Positions 22,301 to 36,100 of a stretch of DNA of 64,000 nucleotides are shown one piece after another; position 1 is the stretch's first letter; each line of letters begins with the position of its first letter. The stretch is taken from the NCBI GenBank assembly GCA_916610825.1, contig OU744452.1, positions 5,119,543-5,183,542 on the forward strand. The letters run 5' to 3'. Source of the stretch: Haliclystus octoradiatus (lineage: Eukaryota; Cnidaria; Staurozoa; Stauromedusae; Haliclystidae). Below the pieces are notes generated by a model, which searched no databases, was not told where the DNA came from, and saw only the letters and a program-made list of their open reading frames with translations. The position numbers and the translations under genes were made by a program.

Positions 22301-23521
22301 TATATTAAATTATTAAAAAAATATCAAATTAATTGTTTTCATGAACAATCTTATTACACTTTTTGACAGATTAAAATTCGGATTTCTCTTTCGCTGGTAA
22401 TGTAATGAATATCATTGATGTGAAATAGCTTAATAAATCAATATGTTTTGCAACAACAAACATATTGTTTATACTTTGATGAAATTGTCATTTTTTAAAA
22501 GCAAGACACGTTCAACGGTCTTATATCCTGTTAAAACTTAACTGACGAACATAATATAATATTCGCATGTACTCTATGACGTGTTGCGCACTCAATACTC
22601 AAAACATGATTGTTTTTAAAAATAATATATTCATCACGCCATACAAAATATTAAGACATATCATTTATATTTTTGACAAGATTAAGTAGTAATTATGTCA
22701 TTATTGAATCATTACATATACCCCTGTAGCTTTCGTATGTTTATACAACAAACTCAACTGCCTGGTCTAATTCAATACCAACTGCGTCTGATTGATGCAT
22801 CGCGGCATGCATACTGTTAAAGTGACACACCGTCTATCAACTAAGTGTCAATTTTAAGTTAGTGTCGATGACTTGCCAAAACATAACAACCTTATTATTT
22901 CTTGCACGTTCTTTGAAAATGCGTCTAGTAATCAATTCATGATTGTAAACAACAATTTGTCTAGTTTGGTTTTGATTTTGTTATTATTTCATTAATTTTA
23001 TGGTTTATTAAGATTGATTTTAAATTGGCGGTGTTTTTTCACCATAACCAAGCAGGGAAATTACACGCTGGATAGATGCTGAGTTTTGACTTGTTTTATC
23101 CGTTTATCACACTGTGCTACACCGTTGGGAACTAAAACTACCGTCGTATTTAATTGTTATTACGAACGGACGGAAGAGTAGATAGTATTGAACCGTTGTG
23201 TCTTCTTGCGATCTCACACGAAGCACTATTCTATTGCTTGGCCTGTATCACAGCTGTCGTTCTACTCAGCAGAGATACTGAGTTGACGCTGCATTACTAC
23301 GGAGGTGTTTGGTCTTTGGGTTTATTATACTCATACAATTCATTACATCGTTATTATTTTGGAAATAACAAACACCGGCTCTGTTGAGAAAGGCGTTGAA
23401 AAGCAACAGAGTTTACCTGGCAGGCGTGAAATCACCACTTTCCTACTGAAATTCAGACGTTCTTGTGGATTTAAGGTGAGAAGAGGCTGTGGTCTATTTA
23501 ACGGTATTACTGAGCCACATT
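19310..23521. other. long intergenic region upstream of Zic
   Basis: About 4.2 kb of AT-rich DNA with no coding frame or dated repeat that I can support. Being directly 5' of a developmental transcription-factor gene, it is the obvious place for its promoter and enhancers. No TATA box or initiator could be singled out. Confidence 0.45.
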
Positions 23522-24853
23522 ATGGAAACACAGACAGGAGGAGGAATAGATGCTGGTTCACCGTTAAGCGTTGGTATTATTCATCGGCATGCTCCGTTAA
23601 TGGATACAAAGCCACCAACTTATTATTCGACCAACCCAACTAGTCCTGGGATCCACGCATTTCAGCCTGCACCCAGATCGGCACCTGTTTACACTAATAA
23701 TAACAATCGTACAGACTTTGATAGTAGTCAACGTGGAGAAAATGGTTTCTTTTCGCATGCAGTATTATTTGAACCTACGATGGTGTCTACTACAACCAAT
23801 AATAATTATGGTCATGGCTTTGGTTTCCTAGCAACAAACCCAGCCAATCAACTTCATGGAAATGCTAATAGTATGGTAAATAATAACATTGATTTAAAAT
23901 CTACGATGCAGCCTCATGGTTATTATCCCCATGCTGGACTACCACCAACACCAGAGCAAAGCCCCACGCAAAGAGGTGGTGTCCCATCTATACTTGGTGG
24001 TCATATGGGATATCGTTCATACCAACCAATGGGTGATGTCTTTCAAACAAGAAATGATTATTATGGCCAACAGAATGCATTTGGACATCCTAATTATTGG
24101 TATATGAGACAACCTAGCAATCAAATATTAACGTGTATGTGGGTCGATCAACATCCATTTCCTAAAGCTAAACCCTGTGGCAAACAATTTACTATGATTC
24201 AAGATATTGTTAGGCATATTAATGATGAACACGTAAGTCGGTTAGATAATTCTGAATACGTATGTTATTGGCAGAACTGTGCACGCAATTTATTACCATT
24301 CAAAGCAAAGTACAAGTTAGTTAATCATATTAGAGTTCATACAGGGGAGAAACCCTTTCCGTGCCCATTCCCAGGGTGTGGTAAATTATTTGCACGATCT
24401 GAGAATCTGAAGATACACAAACGCACACATACAGGTGAGAAACCATTCCCTTGTGAATATCCTGGTTGTGATCGACGATTTGCTAACTCAAGTGATCGCA
24501 AAAAGCATATGCACGTACATACATCTGATAAACCGTATAACTGTAGAATTCGTGGCTGTAGTAAAAGTTACACTCATCCAAGCTCATTACGTAAGCATAT
24601 GAAATTACATGGTATCTCACCATCACCTAGTGCATCTGATGATGAGGATAGTCGTGAAGACAATTTCAATGTAAAAGATACTGAAATTAAAACGGAGAAT
24701 TGTCATAGCAACGAAATGGATACCATGGTGACAATGAACTGTGGAATTGTTAATCATGAACATTTAAATGAAACAGATACGAAAGATAATAGTATAATTA
24801 ATGAACATCGATCAGTTGATAACTGGTACTCATGTGAAAATCAGACATTATGA
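23522..24853 (+). CDS. Zic: Zic-family zinc-finger transcription factor
   Basis: 443 aa from ATG 23522 (upstream codons in frame lack an ATG). The region just before the fingers has YMRQP (about residues 194-198), as in the conserved Zic ZF-NC motif. Five C2H2 fingers follow. Fingers 1 and 2 have C-M-W and C-Y-W, the paired tryptophans of the Zic/Gli/Glis 'tCWCH2' signature. Fingers 2-5 include [42 protein letters not shown] and [13 protein letters not shown]. Finger 5 has a four-residue C-x4-C spacing (CRIRGC). The C-terminus ends with a DNWYSCE motif resembling the conserved Zic NEWYVC end. Zic proteins act in the nucleus in neural and mesodermal patterning. No intron breaks the finger region. 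Conserved N-terminal ZOC sequence was not recognised. Confidence 0.95.
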   Translation: METQTGGGIDAGSPLSVGIIHRHAPLMDTKPPTYYSTNPTSPGIHAFQPAPRSAPVYTNNNNRTDFDSSQRGENGFFSHAVLFEPTMVSTTTNNNYGHGFGFLATNPANQLHGNANSMVNNNIDLKSTMQPHGYYPHAGLPPTPEQSPTQRGGVPSILGGHMGYRSYQPMGDVFQTRNDYYGQQNAFGHPNYWYMRQPSNQILTCMWVDQHPFPKAKPCGKQFTMIQDIVRHINDEHVSRLDNSEYVCYWQNCARNLLPFKAKYKLVNHIRVHTGEKPFPCPFPGCGKLFARSENLKIHKRTHTGEKPFPCEYPGCDRRFANSSDRKKHMHVHTSDKPYNCRIRGCSKSYTHPSSLRKHMKLHGISPSPSASDDEDSREDNFNVKDTEIKTENCHSNEMDTMVTMNCGIVNHEHLNETDTKDNSIINEHRSVDNWYSCENQTL

Positions 24854-25372
24854 AATGATAATATCATGTACGATGTTAGACAGTAGACTACCATATATGG
24901 AATGATTTTGATAGATAACAATAAGTAGATTGATATCAACATGCGCTATAGAAATGCATTATACATAGGATCGGATTAAATCATTATAACGATATCGGAT
25001 TGATAATTACACAGCACTTATTTTATAAATGTTGTAGAATTGTCACCAATTTTATTTTTGTATTTTAAATTTATTAAATAGACGCCTCTGGAACAGATTT
25101 TAATTTATACATATATCTATATATTACTATTGAAGACTTATAAATAAGCATGTATTTTCGTAACATTAATAATAATGCATATTTATTACTTCATATATTT
25201 ATGCAAAAGTTAAAAAAATTATATTATTTTATATTATTACTATTTTTTACACAATTTTGTATCATGTTTTTCACTGATAATTAATATATTTCCGATGGAA
25301 ATTCTATGTTATGATAAACGGAAATCGGATATTTGTAAATTATTTAATAATTTCTTTGATTAATATTACGGT

Positions 25373-25378
25373 AATAAA
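25373..25378 (+). terminator. candidate poly(A) signal of Zic
   Basis: AATAAA about 520 bases after the Zic stop in an AT-rich 3' region. It is a plausible cleavage signal, but this composition makes chance matches likely. Confidence 0.35.
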
Positions 25379-25399
25379 ATTTTATAAAGAACGCAACTT

Positions 25400-26460
25400 T
25401 CCTTGTTAATCATTTTTATCAGTAAACGCTTGTCTCAACCGCCTGACTTGACTACCACCCCATTACTGCTCAACCACAGACCAACGATCTACCATAGACA
25501 CCATAGTCTGCGTTTCACGATAGGTCCAAAATCCAAATGCGTGATTGTCCCGATAGGTTTAAGTTTCAGAAAGCTGAAAATTACCCATGTTTGCATGCCT
25601 TCCTATTATTTCATAGTCACAGCTCAGATAAAATAAAAAATTTCGGTAAGAATCTAAATTGGATCAATTTTCAAACAATGTTTTAGAATTTACGGGCAAT
25701 GAATTCCACGGCATCGACCCTATTATTGTAGTTCATGTTACTCACACTATCATCGACAAGGCAGTTAATGGTTTGTCAAACTCAACTACAGTAATTTTCA
25801 TCGGCCTTCATCAAATTTACTCAAATTCGAGACTCAGTGGTCTCGTGCTGTTGTCAACTAGAAATAGATAGATCATATATTTCAAACATATTAAAGGAAG
25901 ATACAGAATTACAAAAGATAGCATTGAGCCAAATATGACAGTTACTGTACATAATATTAGGCTCGCTAATTACAATTATGAATATAATATGTTTGGCGTG
26001 ACTCCTGAGAGCTTGTATGTTTGGAGTACGTGGTTAAGGCAATTTATTACAGAACTTTTTTTAATAAGAATCAGTGATTAAAAATTAAAACTGGTTATAA
26101 ATTGAATCGATTGGGTTTTTAACAATGATTAAGGTATTATACCAAACAATACAAAAATAAAATAAAATGAAAAAAAAAGAGGTAGCAAAATTAGTAAATC
26201 AGAAAAGTTTTAAAAGTATGAAATATTTTCAATTAGATATAAGCTAATTAATTACAGAATAATATAAAACATTAAGATAACAAGATGATGTTAGCGGATA
26301 CAGTAAAATAAAAGTTAAAATTTGTAGATTTAAAATGTAGTTGTAATGTAATGTAGATGTAGATTTGTAAAAATGCGATTAGGGGTTCAGTTTAAACCTC
26401 CATTGATGTTATAGCTATCGCTGTCCCTGCTACGAGCTTGATTTGTAACTTTATAGCCGC
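25400..26460. other. Zic-NSD intergenic spacer
   Basis: No gene was recognised. Several short open frames have no domain. The NSD promoter should lie toward the right end. Confidence 0.45.
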
Positions 26461-26466
26461 TCTACC

Positions 26467-26550
26467 CCGGCCGTAACTCCAACAGTCCAGCCATAGAGGT
26501 ATAAGATACTTATACCTCTATGAATCCAACTCCTATACTACGGCTATCCG
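26467..26550. repeat. imperfect hairpin upstream of NSD
   Basis: CATAGAGGTATAAG, a 3-base loop and CTTATACCTCTATG form a perfect 14-bp stem at 26493-26523. The outer arms (ccccggccgta and tacggctatccgggg) also pair in part. It lies about 300 bp before the NSD start codon. It could be a MITE remnant, a hairpin RNA or a regulatory palindrome. Confidence 0.5.
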
Positions 26551-26845
26551 GGGATGGGTCACTTTTTGGGTCCAGCTTGTACAGCTAGGTCTATCTGATC
26601 GTGATTTGTGGCGTTCTTTGTGCAGCAAATATCTTAGGGGAGAGACTGACTTAACATTATTTTATTAATTTTACCGTCTAATCTTCTGTACGACTACTAC
26701 CCGTGCCAGTCACTATTCAGCAGTCAGGCATGGGTCTGTACGTAGATTATACATTTGCCGCATTGTATAGAAAAAGGCGCCAAAGTTGTGTAAAAGTTTT
26801 CAAAACGAGACTCGTATCTTTTCCCGCAAAATTGAAAAACTAGCA

Positions 26846-27188
26846 ATGGCTCCTCGAAAAGAGGAACGTCCTCCAAGAAAACGGAGAAAACTCAAAGAAA
26901 ATACAACAGATAAGGTTAATTTGATAAACGATAAAAGCGATAAAATACCCGAAGTTCTCAAACCAATCGAGATCATCTCTCAGACTAAGCTATCTTGGTT
27001 AGTTGGGGATTTAGCTTGGAGTAAAGTCAAAGGACATCCTTGGTGGCCATCTATGATATGTTATGCCCCAGGAACGACGATTTACTTCAAAACACCAAGC
27101 AAGTCTACTATTCTATACCATGTTCAGTATTTCGGGGATAAACCTATACGAGGATGGGTTAAAGTGAAAGATATGATACTCTTTGAAG
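26846..27188 (+). CDS. NSD: NSD exon 1: basic N-terminus and first PWWP
   Basis: ATG 26846 (AGCAATGGC context) begins [15 protein letters not shown], a likely nuclear-localisation segment. An in-frame TAG lies upstream at 26768, and no earlier in-frame ATG exists. [18 protein letters not shown] is the first half of PWWP1, with the HPWWP core. The exon ends ...LFEG| at donor GAAG|GTAAAA (phase 1). PWWP domains read H3K36 methylation on nucleosomes. Confidence 0.93.
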
Positions 27189-30100
27189 GTAAAATTAACA
27201 AGAAACTGAAATGCAGATCATGCAGATTGTACAGCAAACATGAAATGAAATGTCATTGTTGATGATGGGCCGAAAAATATTTATAGTTATTTTGATATTT
27301 TTACACTTCCATCTCCATGTCTATAAAACTACGTCTTAATAATAGCTGTCTATCAATTCAATTCAACTAGATAAGGCAGTACAGTTTGTAAAATGCGCAG
27401 CTATGGTAGTTTGGAAGCAAATTCTTGTTTTTATTTCTCTGCTTCTGGGTAGACTGTAGTACGGCCCAATTCAAGCTATGGCTAAACATCGTATTTCATA
27501 TACCTAAAAATGATGCAGGCGTAATTAATGCAACCATCATTTACGTCTGATGCAATTTTAACATTTCAACTGGTTAAATTGCCAAAATACTCTTGGCTAT
27601 ATAGGCTCCCTTCTACCTATTTTAACAGCATACGTGCCTCTCAAGTCTCAAATCCATGTAGGCCTATAGCCTACCCTTCAAAACCTTTATCAAACTTTTT
27701 ATATTTCCTATTTTAATCATTTTAGCATCGATAAAACAGCAATTTGCTGAAGTTTTTATGCTGTATAAATGTTCAGTATAAATCAATATATAAATAAACC
27801 AGTGCTTGCCGATCTCTAGAAAAGGTGTTTAATTCTTGTTTAAGTTTTGTTTTTCTACAGACTGACCGGAGAGTTGGCCTAGAAATTCTTTTTTCTAAAA
27901 ATATTAGACCAAAGAGTTTCGTTTTTCTAGAAGCTTGATCAGTGTCCGACAAAAGGTGGCTTTCCGGGATCTAAGATCCCAGGATCCCCACATTTGTCGG
28001 ACCCGGAGCTTGATACTCAATGATTATTACTTTCTGTCATTCCATTAATATTACATTGAAGGCAAGGTAAAACTATTGTCAAATATAAATATAAGTGCCG
28101 ACAAGACATACTACACTGAAGTCATGTGCGTGCATCCTGTGTTTGTTTCATTCAATTCCAATTTTCTGCATATCTATCGGATTTCAAACGTCGAATAAAA
28201 TGTGTATGTGCTCACTGCTGTGTGGATAGGGGCTCCACAAATGAGATTTGAATAGATGAAGTTTGAAAAGAGTTTGAAGATAAGCAGCAGGGAAGGTAGC
28301 ATATAAATAATACCGGTGTCTTTGTTTTACTGTTATTGGTCATCGACTGCAGTGTGAGATCTGAAACATATACTCGCTGTTCTTTGTAAACATCACCTTC
28401 ATTTAGGACAGGTGTTGGTCAGGTGTCTAAACCAAATGTCTTGACATCTTTTTCACAGAAAACGCCATTTCAGCTACTAAATGTCCTTGTATTTGATGTG
28501 TTTCTCGGTAAAATGAACTCATCTCAAGCAGAAAACTTGTCCCAAAGAAGTGGGTATAGCTGACTTAGACGTTACAAAATTTGATTTTGCGCGAATGGAG
28601 ATACAATATTTCAAGTTTTCAATTGTCCTTTTTCCAATAGTAAAGCTCTGGCCAAATGACTTTTTTTTCATAGCCCAACACACGCCATTTCAAATTTTTT
28701 GAATGTTAAAAAGTAAGAAGTCATTTGGCCACCCCAAAATTGAGTGAGTGGGGGAGTGTTGGCCAAAAATGAAAAAGTAATTTGGCCAAGTCTCATTTTA
28801 TTTCGCTAACACACATCGATTTTGGCCACTAAGTTGGCATGTTCCAAGGAGTTTGGAAAAAGTGACTGATCGTGAATAGGGTAGATTCAACATTAAAGAG
28901 TTTTGAATCACCAGCAGCCTTTGATTTGTTTTGTTGTCTTGATTACAAGAAACGAGGCTAATCCTCTGGAAAGTGACGTTGAGCGCTCGCGTCAGAGGAT
29001 TGCCCTTGTGGCTGTTGCTATGGAAAGACACGATAGTGATGAAAATATAATTAATCAAGTATATAACCAGAGTAAACAATTGAACCAATATTAACAATCA
29101 AGATATAACAAACAGTAAGAATGTAATATAATAAAACTAATGAATACTATCAGAACTATCTCTTACGACAACTCCTAACAACTAACAAAGGGGTGTTATA
29201 TGACGCATGACTTTATGTCAACTTGTCACGTGATATTATTTCCAATACTCCTTCTTAGATATAATGTAGAAGAATTATTAATAACAAATAAAATATATCT
29301 AACTTTTATAATTAGCAAGACCCAAAGACTCAACGAGAATATTAAATTGTTCTCTTGCCAATCCTTTTGTCAAAATGTCAGCTGTCATTTTATTACTTTG
29401 ACAATAAATTAATTTTACTACATTATTTTCTACTTGATCACGTACATAGTGATATTTAATGCTAATATGTTTAACTTTAGAGTGATATTGTGGATTGGAT
29501 GCAATTGCTATAGCTGATTGATTATCTTCATAAATTATAGTAGAATCAGTCATAGGTAATTTTAGATCACATAATAATTGTCTTAACCAGGTTGCTTCTT
29601 GCACAGCACTAGACAAAGCAACATATTCAGCTTCCGCTGTAGATAAAGCAACACAACTTTGCTTTTTAGAACGCCATGTGATAGCAGCACTTGCAAATTT
29701 AAACACATAGCCCGATACCGATTTTCTATTATTTCGATCTCCTGCCCAGTCGGCATCAGAGTAGCCACAACATGCAACATCATTTTGTTTGTAATAAATA
29801 CCAAGATCAACAGTTCCATGCAAATAACGTAGTATCCTCTTTACTGCTGTCCAATGCTCCTTCTGAGGCTTTATACAATATTTAGCAACACTATTAACAG
29901 CAAAACTAATGTCTGGCCTAGTAGCAGACGATAAATATAATAGCATACCGACAGCCGATTGATATTTTCTGATGTCTTCTAGCTCACCGTCAATAATATC
30001 ATTAAATTTCAATAATGGATCCACAGGTGTACTTACTGATTTAGCATTATCCATACCAAAATCATTTAATATTTTTTTCGTATACGCAGGTTGACCAATC

Positions 30101-33100
30101 CAGATAGTATTATCTTTCTGCACAACTTTAATTCCAAGAAAATGGTTTAACTGTCCAAGATTCTTCATTTTAAAAGTATCACACAAATTACGTTTAACAT
30201 AATCAATCCTTTTATCGTCTTTTCCTGCAATAATCATGTCGTCAACATATACTGCAACAAACAATAATTCTCCTTCTTTGATTGAAGAGTATAAACAATG
30301 ATCGCTTGACGACTGAATAAAACCCATTGATATCAATTTATTATGTAATGTTTGATTCCAGCATTTAGGTGATTGCTTTAATCCATAAATACTGCGTTTA
30401 AGCTTCCAAACTTTATTTTCACATCCAGGTGAAAAATGTCCTGGCGGCTGCTTCATATAGATTTCTTCTGACAGTGAACCATTCAGAAACGCTGTTTCAA
30501 CGTCCATGTGATGTAATTGTAATCCCAAGTTAACGCCAAATGCCAGTAACATACGAAAAGTTTCTAAACGTATAACAGGACTAAAAGTTTCGTCATAATC
30601 TCTTCCAAATACCTGTGAGTATCCTTGTGCCACTAATCGGGCCTTAAAACGTTCAACATTTCCATTAACGTCAGTTTTCTGCTTAAATACCCATTTGCTG
30701 CCTACAGCCGTGCTATTGGCAGGTAAAGTTACTAAATCATAAACATTATTATTTTGTAAAGATACTAATTCAGTTTGCATTGCATCGAACCATTTCTCTT
30801 TGTCGTCACTGTTGATCGCTGACCTGTAGGAGGTAGGTGTATCATTATTAACGCATGCAACAGTAGCCCAATCACCATAGCGATTTGGTGGTTGTCTAGT
30901 TCTCGATGAACTCCTAACTGGTTCATCATTATCATTATTAACATCATTAATTTCAGTGTCATTATCGCTTTCAATGTTTAGCATATCACCAATATCAATA
31001 TTTACATTGTCACTTGAGGAGTTATTGACACTTGACACCATCTTACCATTTGGCTTGTCTGCCTCATTAAAAATAACATCCCGCCCGTGAATAACTTTTT
31101 GCTTTTCAGGGTCCCAAAGTCTATATCCCTTTCGATTTTCACTGTATCCTAGCATAGTACATTTAAATGATTTCGGATCTAATTTCTTTCTTTCATCTTT
31201 AGGGATGTGTAAAAAAGCTGCACATCCAAATGCACGTAAATGAGAAACGTCTGGTATACTGCCCGTCCACGCCTCATACGGAGTCATCCCCTCATTAGCT
31301 TTAGTGGGACAACGATTATGTATATAAACTGCAGTATTCAGCGCTTCAGCCCAAAATTTTTGTGGTAAACGAGAGTCACTCAACATTGCTCTTACCGCTT
31401 CTACGAGTGTACGGTTTAAGCGCTCCGCAACTCCATTTTGTTCTGGTGTCTTCTTAATAGTTAATTGTCTAGCTACTCCTTCTTTTACTAAGAAGGCGTC
31501 AAACTCCTTAGAAATGTATTCTCCCCCATTGTCTGTCCTTAAAGCCTTCAATTTTGTACCTGTTTTGTTTTCTACTAATATTTTCCATTCCTTAAACCTT
31601 TCAAATGCTTGATCTTTAGTTTGTAAAATGTATGTCCATTTGTAACGCGTACAGTCATCAATTAATGTTAGAAAATATTTCCCACGGCTAAGTGACAGTT
31701 CATTCATATGTCCACAAACATCACTGTGAACTAGTGCTAAAGGGAGTTCGGCCCTTGTTCCACCTGCAGTTGGAAACGGCAATCGGTGATGCTTGCCTTC
31801 TACGCAAGGCTCACAGAAATCTAATTTATCTTTAGGATTAAAATCTAAACCACTTACCATTTGATCTCTTGCCAATTTTTGTAAGTTATTCACACCAACA
31901 TGTGCGAAGCGACGATGCCATGTCATAGCACGACTATCACTCTTAGCAAGATTAGCACTATTTTGTGATTCACAGTTTAAACAGTATAAATCACCGACTT
32001 TGACGCCAGTGCCGAATAGCTGTCCTTGTTGGTTTCTCAAATAACATTTATCTGACGTAAATAAAACATTATGATTTGCATTCGTAGCTTGCGGTACGCT
32101 AAATAAATTACAGGATAAGTTAGGCACATATAAAACCTTTGATAAATGACATCGCTTCTTTTTATTTCGTAGGCATAACTGCAATGTTATACTGCCTCTA
32201 CCAATAGCCTTTAAACTACTTCCGTCTCCAATTGTTACATTTACTTCTTCAGTAAATAGCTCCAAATTAGTAATAAGTCTTTTATCGTTTACCATATGTG
32301 ATGTTGCACCTGAATCCACAATCCAGTTATTTTTCAGGATTGAATTGTTCGCTGCAAGGGCGTGTCTAACCATAAGTCCTGCATATTCCGAACCATCACT
32401 CTTGCTCTCGTCACTTTCATTTCCATTATGTTCGTCAAAGACAACATTTACTTTCTGTACATCAGCTTTCGGTGTTGTATTATGTTTCTTTTTGTTACGG
32501 TTTGGACACTCTCTCCTTGTGTGTCCTATACCTTGACAATGGTAACACGTGATACCTTTGCGAAATGTTCTCTGGTTTGATACTAAGGCCGTGTCATTAA
32601 TTGATACATCCAAACGTTGTTTTTGTTTCTGTTCCTCGTGATTTAGCCTTTCTAACACAGATTCCAGTCTAGGAACATTGTCGCTAGCTTCAAAAGCCGT
32701 TACTAGCATGTCAAAAGATTTTGGTAAGCTTGCCAACAAATGAACTACCTTGTCTTCATCGGTCATTCTGTCTCCCAGGATAGATAGACTGCTAAATATC
32801 TCCGTTAGCGTTTTGATATGTCCCTGGAGAGGTTCGCCATCTTTTAAACGTAGATTATAAAGTTTTCTCTTTAGTTCTAACTTGTTCGCCCACGTCTTCT
32901 TTTCGTAGTGGTTGGCAAGTTTATTCCACACTTCATGTGGATCCGTTGGATCATCAATTAAATATAACAAATTTGGACTAATTGCCAAAACAACGATTGC
33001 CAACGCCCGAGATTGGCGCACCTTGAACTTTGCAAGCTTGTCTACTTCCGTGAACGCAGGAGACATCTCTGCTCCTGATACAATTGACCACAGATCATCT

Positions 33101-36100
33101 TTTAGTAAAGCCATCTTGCACTGGATCTTCCAAGTCGGATAGTTGTTACCAACCAACGAAACTATTGCAACAGTCCGTGATTCTGCCATATTAACAAAAC
33201 GAAACAGAACAATATTCTAATATTATTTTTACAATCAATTCACGCGACTGGGCCCATAACCTGATGAAAATATAATTAATCAAGTATATAACCAGAGTAA
33301 ACAATTGAACCAATATTAACAATCAAGATATAACAAACAGTAAGAATGTAATATAATAAAACTAATGAATACTATCAGAACTATCTCTTACGACAACTCC
33401 TAACAACTAACAAAGGGGTGTTATATGACGCATGACTTTATGTCAACTTGTCACGTGATATTATTTCCAATAGATAGAAAGCTCGAGAAAATTGTCTGGT
33501 TTATCAATTTCAGTTTTGGATAAATCTCAATTCTTACTTGTCGAAATGCAAAGTCTATGGCTATAGATAGCCAACAAATGTATACGGCTTAAAAATAAAT
33601 AGCGGAATGGGAGTCACAGTCCGATTATCTGTCTGAGAAGTTTGACCCAAATCAAAACAACTTGGATTCATATGATTCTAAATTTTACAATTTAATCGCA
33701 TAAATACTGCAGAAAAACAATGCAATATAAAACATACATAGGTATGTAACTAACTATTTTTAGACGAAGCCTACGTGTTTACAAACATAATTTGGAGTCA
33801 ATGATCAAAGTATCCGTATTAAAAATCGAATTCACCTGGTGTTATAATTTCATTTTGTTTCGGCGATAAATTTCGATTTTGAATGCTAACAAATCTCTTC
33901 CCGTTCTTTCTATATTTAATATTCTTGTATCAAGTTAAAACACCAACATGAAATTTTGAATCAGTCGAGTTCAGTTGTAGCTTTCAACTCTGTCTTCCTT
34001 CCTCAATTCGTATGACGCTAGTAGCAAGTGAATTGATTTCCGTGGTACACATTTATTCAAGCGTCGAAAGCCCTTACGACGTCCATCTCTATTGCTTATG
34101 TAACTTTCCAAACCAGTTTGTGATAAATAACTTGGCAGAATGCTTCCATTTTCGTTTTACGAAATGTTTTGCAAAATCGTCTGTGTGTGCAAAGGAGACA
34201 CAAAGGCGGGCCGTGTATCCTGAAAACGAGTGATTGAAATCTGGGTCCAGATTTCACAGACAAAAATATGCAAAGGCTGCTGATCATTTTATGGTCTTTA
34301 AATATCTCCAATTATATACGTTCAGCTACTGGAATCTGTGTTAAATTTTGTATTAACACTTTTATATGATTGAGATTAAAATTGCGCGGAGCAGCGTGTC
34401 GTTTTAAATTTGTGGCGCTAACACTTGAGGCCAAATGATACAAATACAAATGATATTGTACATCATAACACATTTTCAGTTTTATTTTCTCTTATATTGT
34501 AGGGAAATCTGCATTCTTTTGTGACAAGGATAAAAATACTGACCGGGTTCTTCCCAAACAGCGCTACCTTCCTGATTGGGATCCAGCTGTCAGCTATGCT
34601 GAAGAAGCTTTAGAGCTAGAGCGTCATCAGAGAATTCAAGAATACGGTATAACATTCATTGTAAAACATGTGAAGAAGAAAGAAAAAGTTATTGTTAAAT
34701 CTAAGCCAGTAACCGATGGAACTTTAAATGGTTTTAAACCCCCAGGAATACCCAACACTGATGAAAATGGTAATTTATCTGATGCAAATAATGGTAAACG
34801 TAAACGAAAACAAAAAATTTATTCTGATTTTCATTCTGGTACAGAGTTTGATAAGGCAACAGGAAGAACAAAGAATGGGGTAAGCAATGTGAAGCAATCA
34901 AAAGAAATTGCCAAGAAAATAACTACTAAGGCGGCACCAGCTGTTGAAAATGAAATTAAAGAATTAACACAAGAGAAAATTATAGATAATGATAATAAAA
35001 AAGTAAAAAAGCCAAGAAAAAAAGCTGATTTAAACGACGGATGCGAACCTACAAAGTCTACAGCTGGAGGAATTTGTGTTTTATGTGAAGAAAACGATAA
35101 CGTTGTGCAATGTCTTGGTGGTTGTTTTAATTATTATCATTTATCGTGTTTAGGACTTTTATCTCTTGATAATTCATCTACATTTAAATGTGATCGATGT
35201 ACGTCAAATAATCACAACTGTTTTTCATGCCAGAGAAGTGATGGCGAACTGAAAAAATGTTCATGTTATCGCTGTGGCAAGTTTTACCATCAAGAATGTT
35301 TAACAAAGTTCAAAACTGATGAAAAATCAACTGATACGAACGATAATGGCAAATTGTGTCCGTTGCATAACTGTAACTATTGCATAAATACCAAATCTAA
35401 AGTTACAGTAAAATCTAAATTGATACATTGTATTCGTTGTCCGACATCGTATCATTTGAATGCATGTCTTGTTGCTGGTTCAACTGTCTTATCATCACAA
35501 TTTATGATTTGTGAAAAACATTTCAAGGTAGATAAATCAAAAATCCATCATGCCCCAGTCCATGTTAGTTGGTGCTTTCATTGTTCAAAAGGTGGGACGT
35601 TGATATGTTGTGATACATGTCCGGTTGCATTTCATGCCGAATGTATTGAGAATTTTGATTCGACAGCTGAAAAAGGATGGCAATGTATTGGTTGTCAAGA
35701 TGGGAAGCAACTGATTTATAATGATGTTGTTTGGGTTAAATATGGATGCTGGAGGTAAGTTGATCCTTTACAGTTTAACCTTGTTAATAGGCTATCACTG
35801 TCATTGTGCAGCCAATAATCAGGATAATAAACAGGTTGTGATATTAACCGAAGTGAAATAATTGATGGTAGCTGGTTCTGAAAATTGAGAGATATTAAGC
35901 AGGTCTTGATATTAACCAGTGTGCAATAGTTAAATTTGATGAAAACTGTGTCAGTTATTAAGTTGATATAACAGAGATAAATATTGGGACACAAGACATA
36001 AGACATAGATATAATTTGGTATGGACATATAAATTTGCTTCACCTGTTGACGCGAGAAAGGACAGAGACATCACATAGCAAAGAGTTAACAGCATGACAA

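Larger units (their letters stand above)
29037..33472 (-). mobile_element. intact Ty1/copia retrotransposon in NSD intron 1 (antisense)
   Basis: 4,436 bp with 211-bp LTRs that are identical as read, and a 5-bp target duplication GATAG (29032-29036 and 33473-33477). One uninterrupted gag-pol frame has all enzymes. The primer site and polypurine tract are present. It is a recent insertion and structurally autonomous. In element orientation the LTR starts TATTGG and ends ATCA, so the usual 5' TG is TA. Confidence 0.95.

Noticed and set aside
23154-23521. Open frames just before Zic as part of the protein
   Set aside because: They are in other frames or lack an ATG joined to the Zic frame. No domain is visible. 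They are probably 5' UTR or chance.
26786-26845. Earlier NSD start at 26786
   Set aside because: That codon is TTG. The first in-frame ATG is 26846, and a TAG lies upstream in frame.
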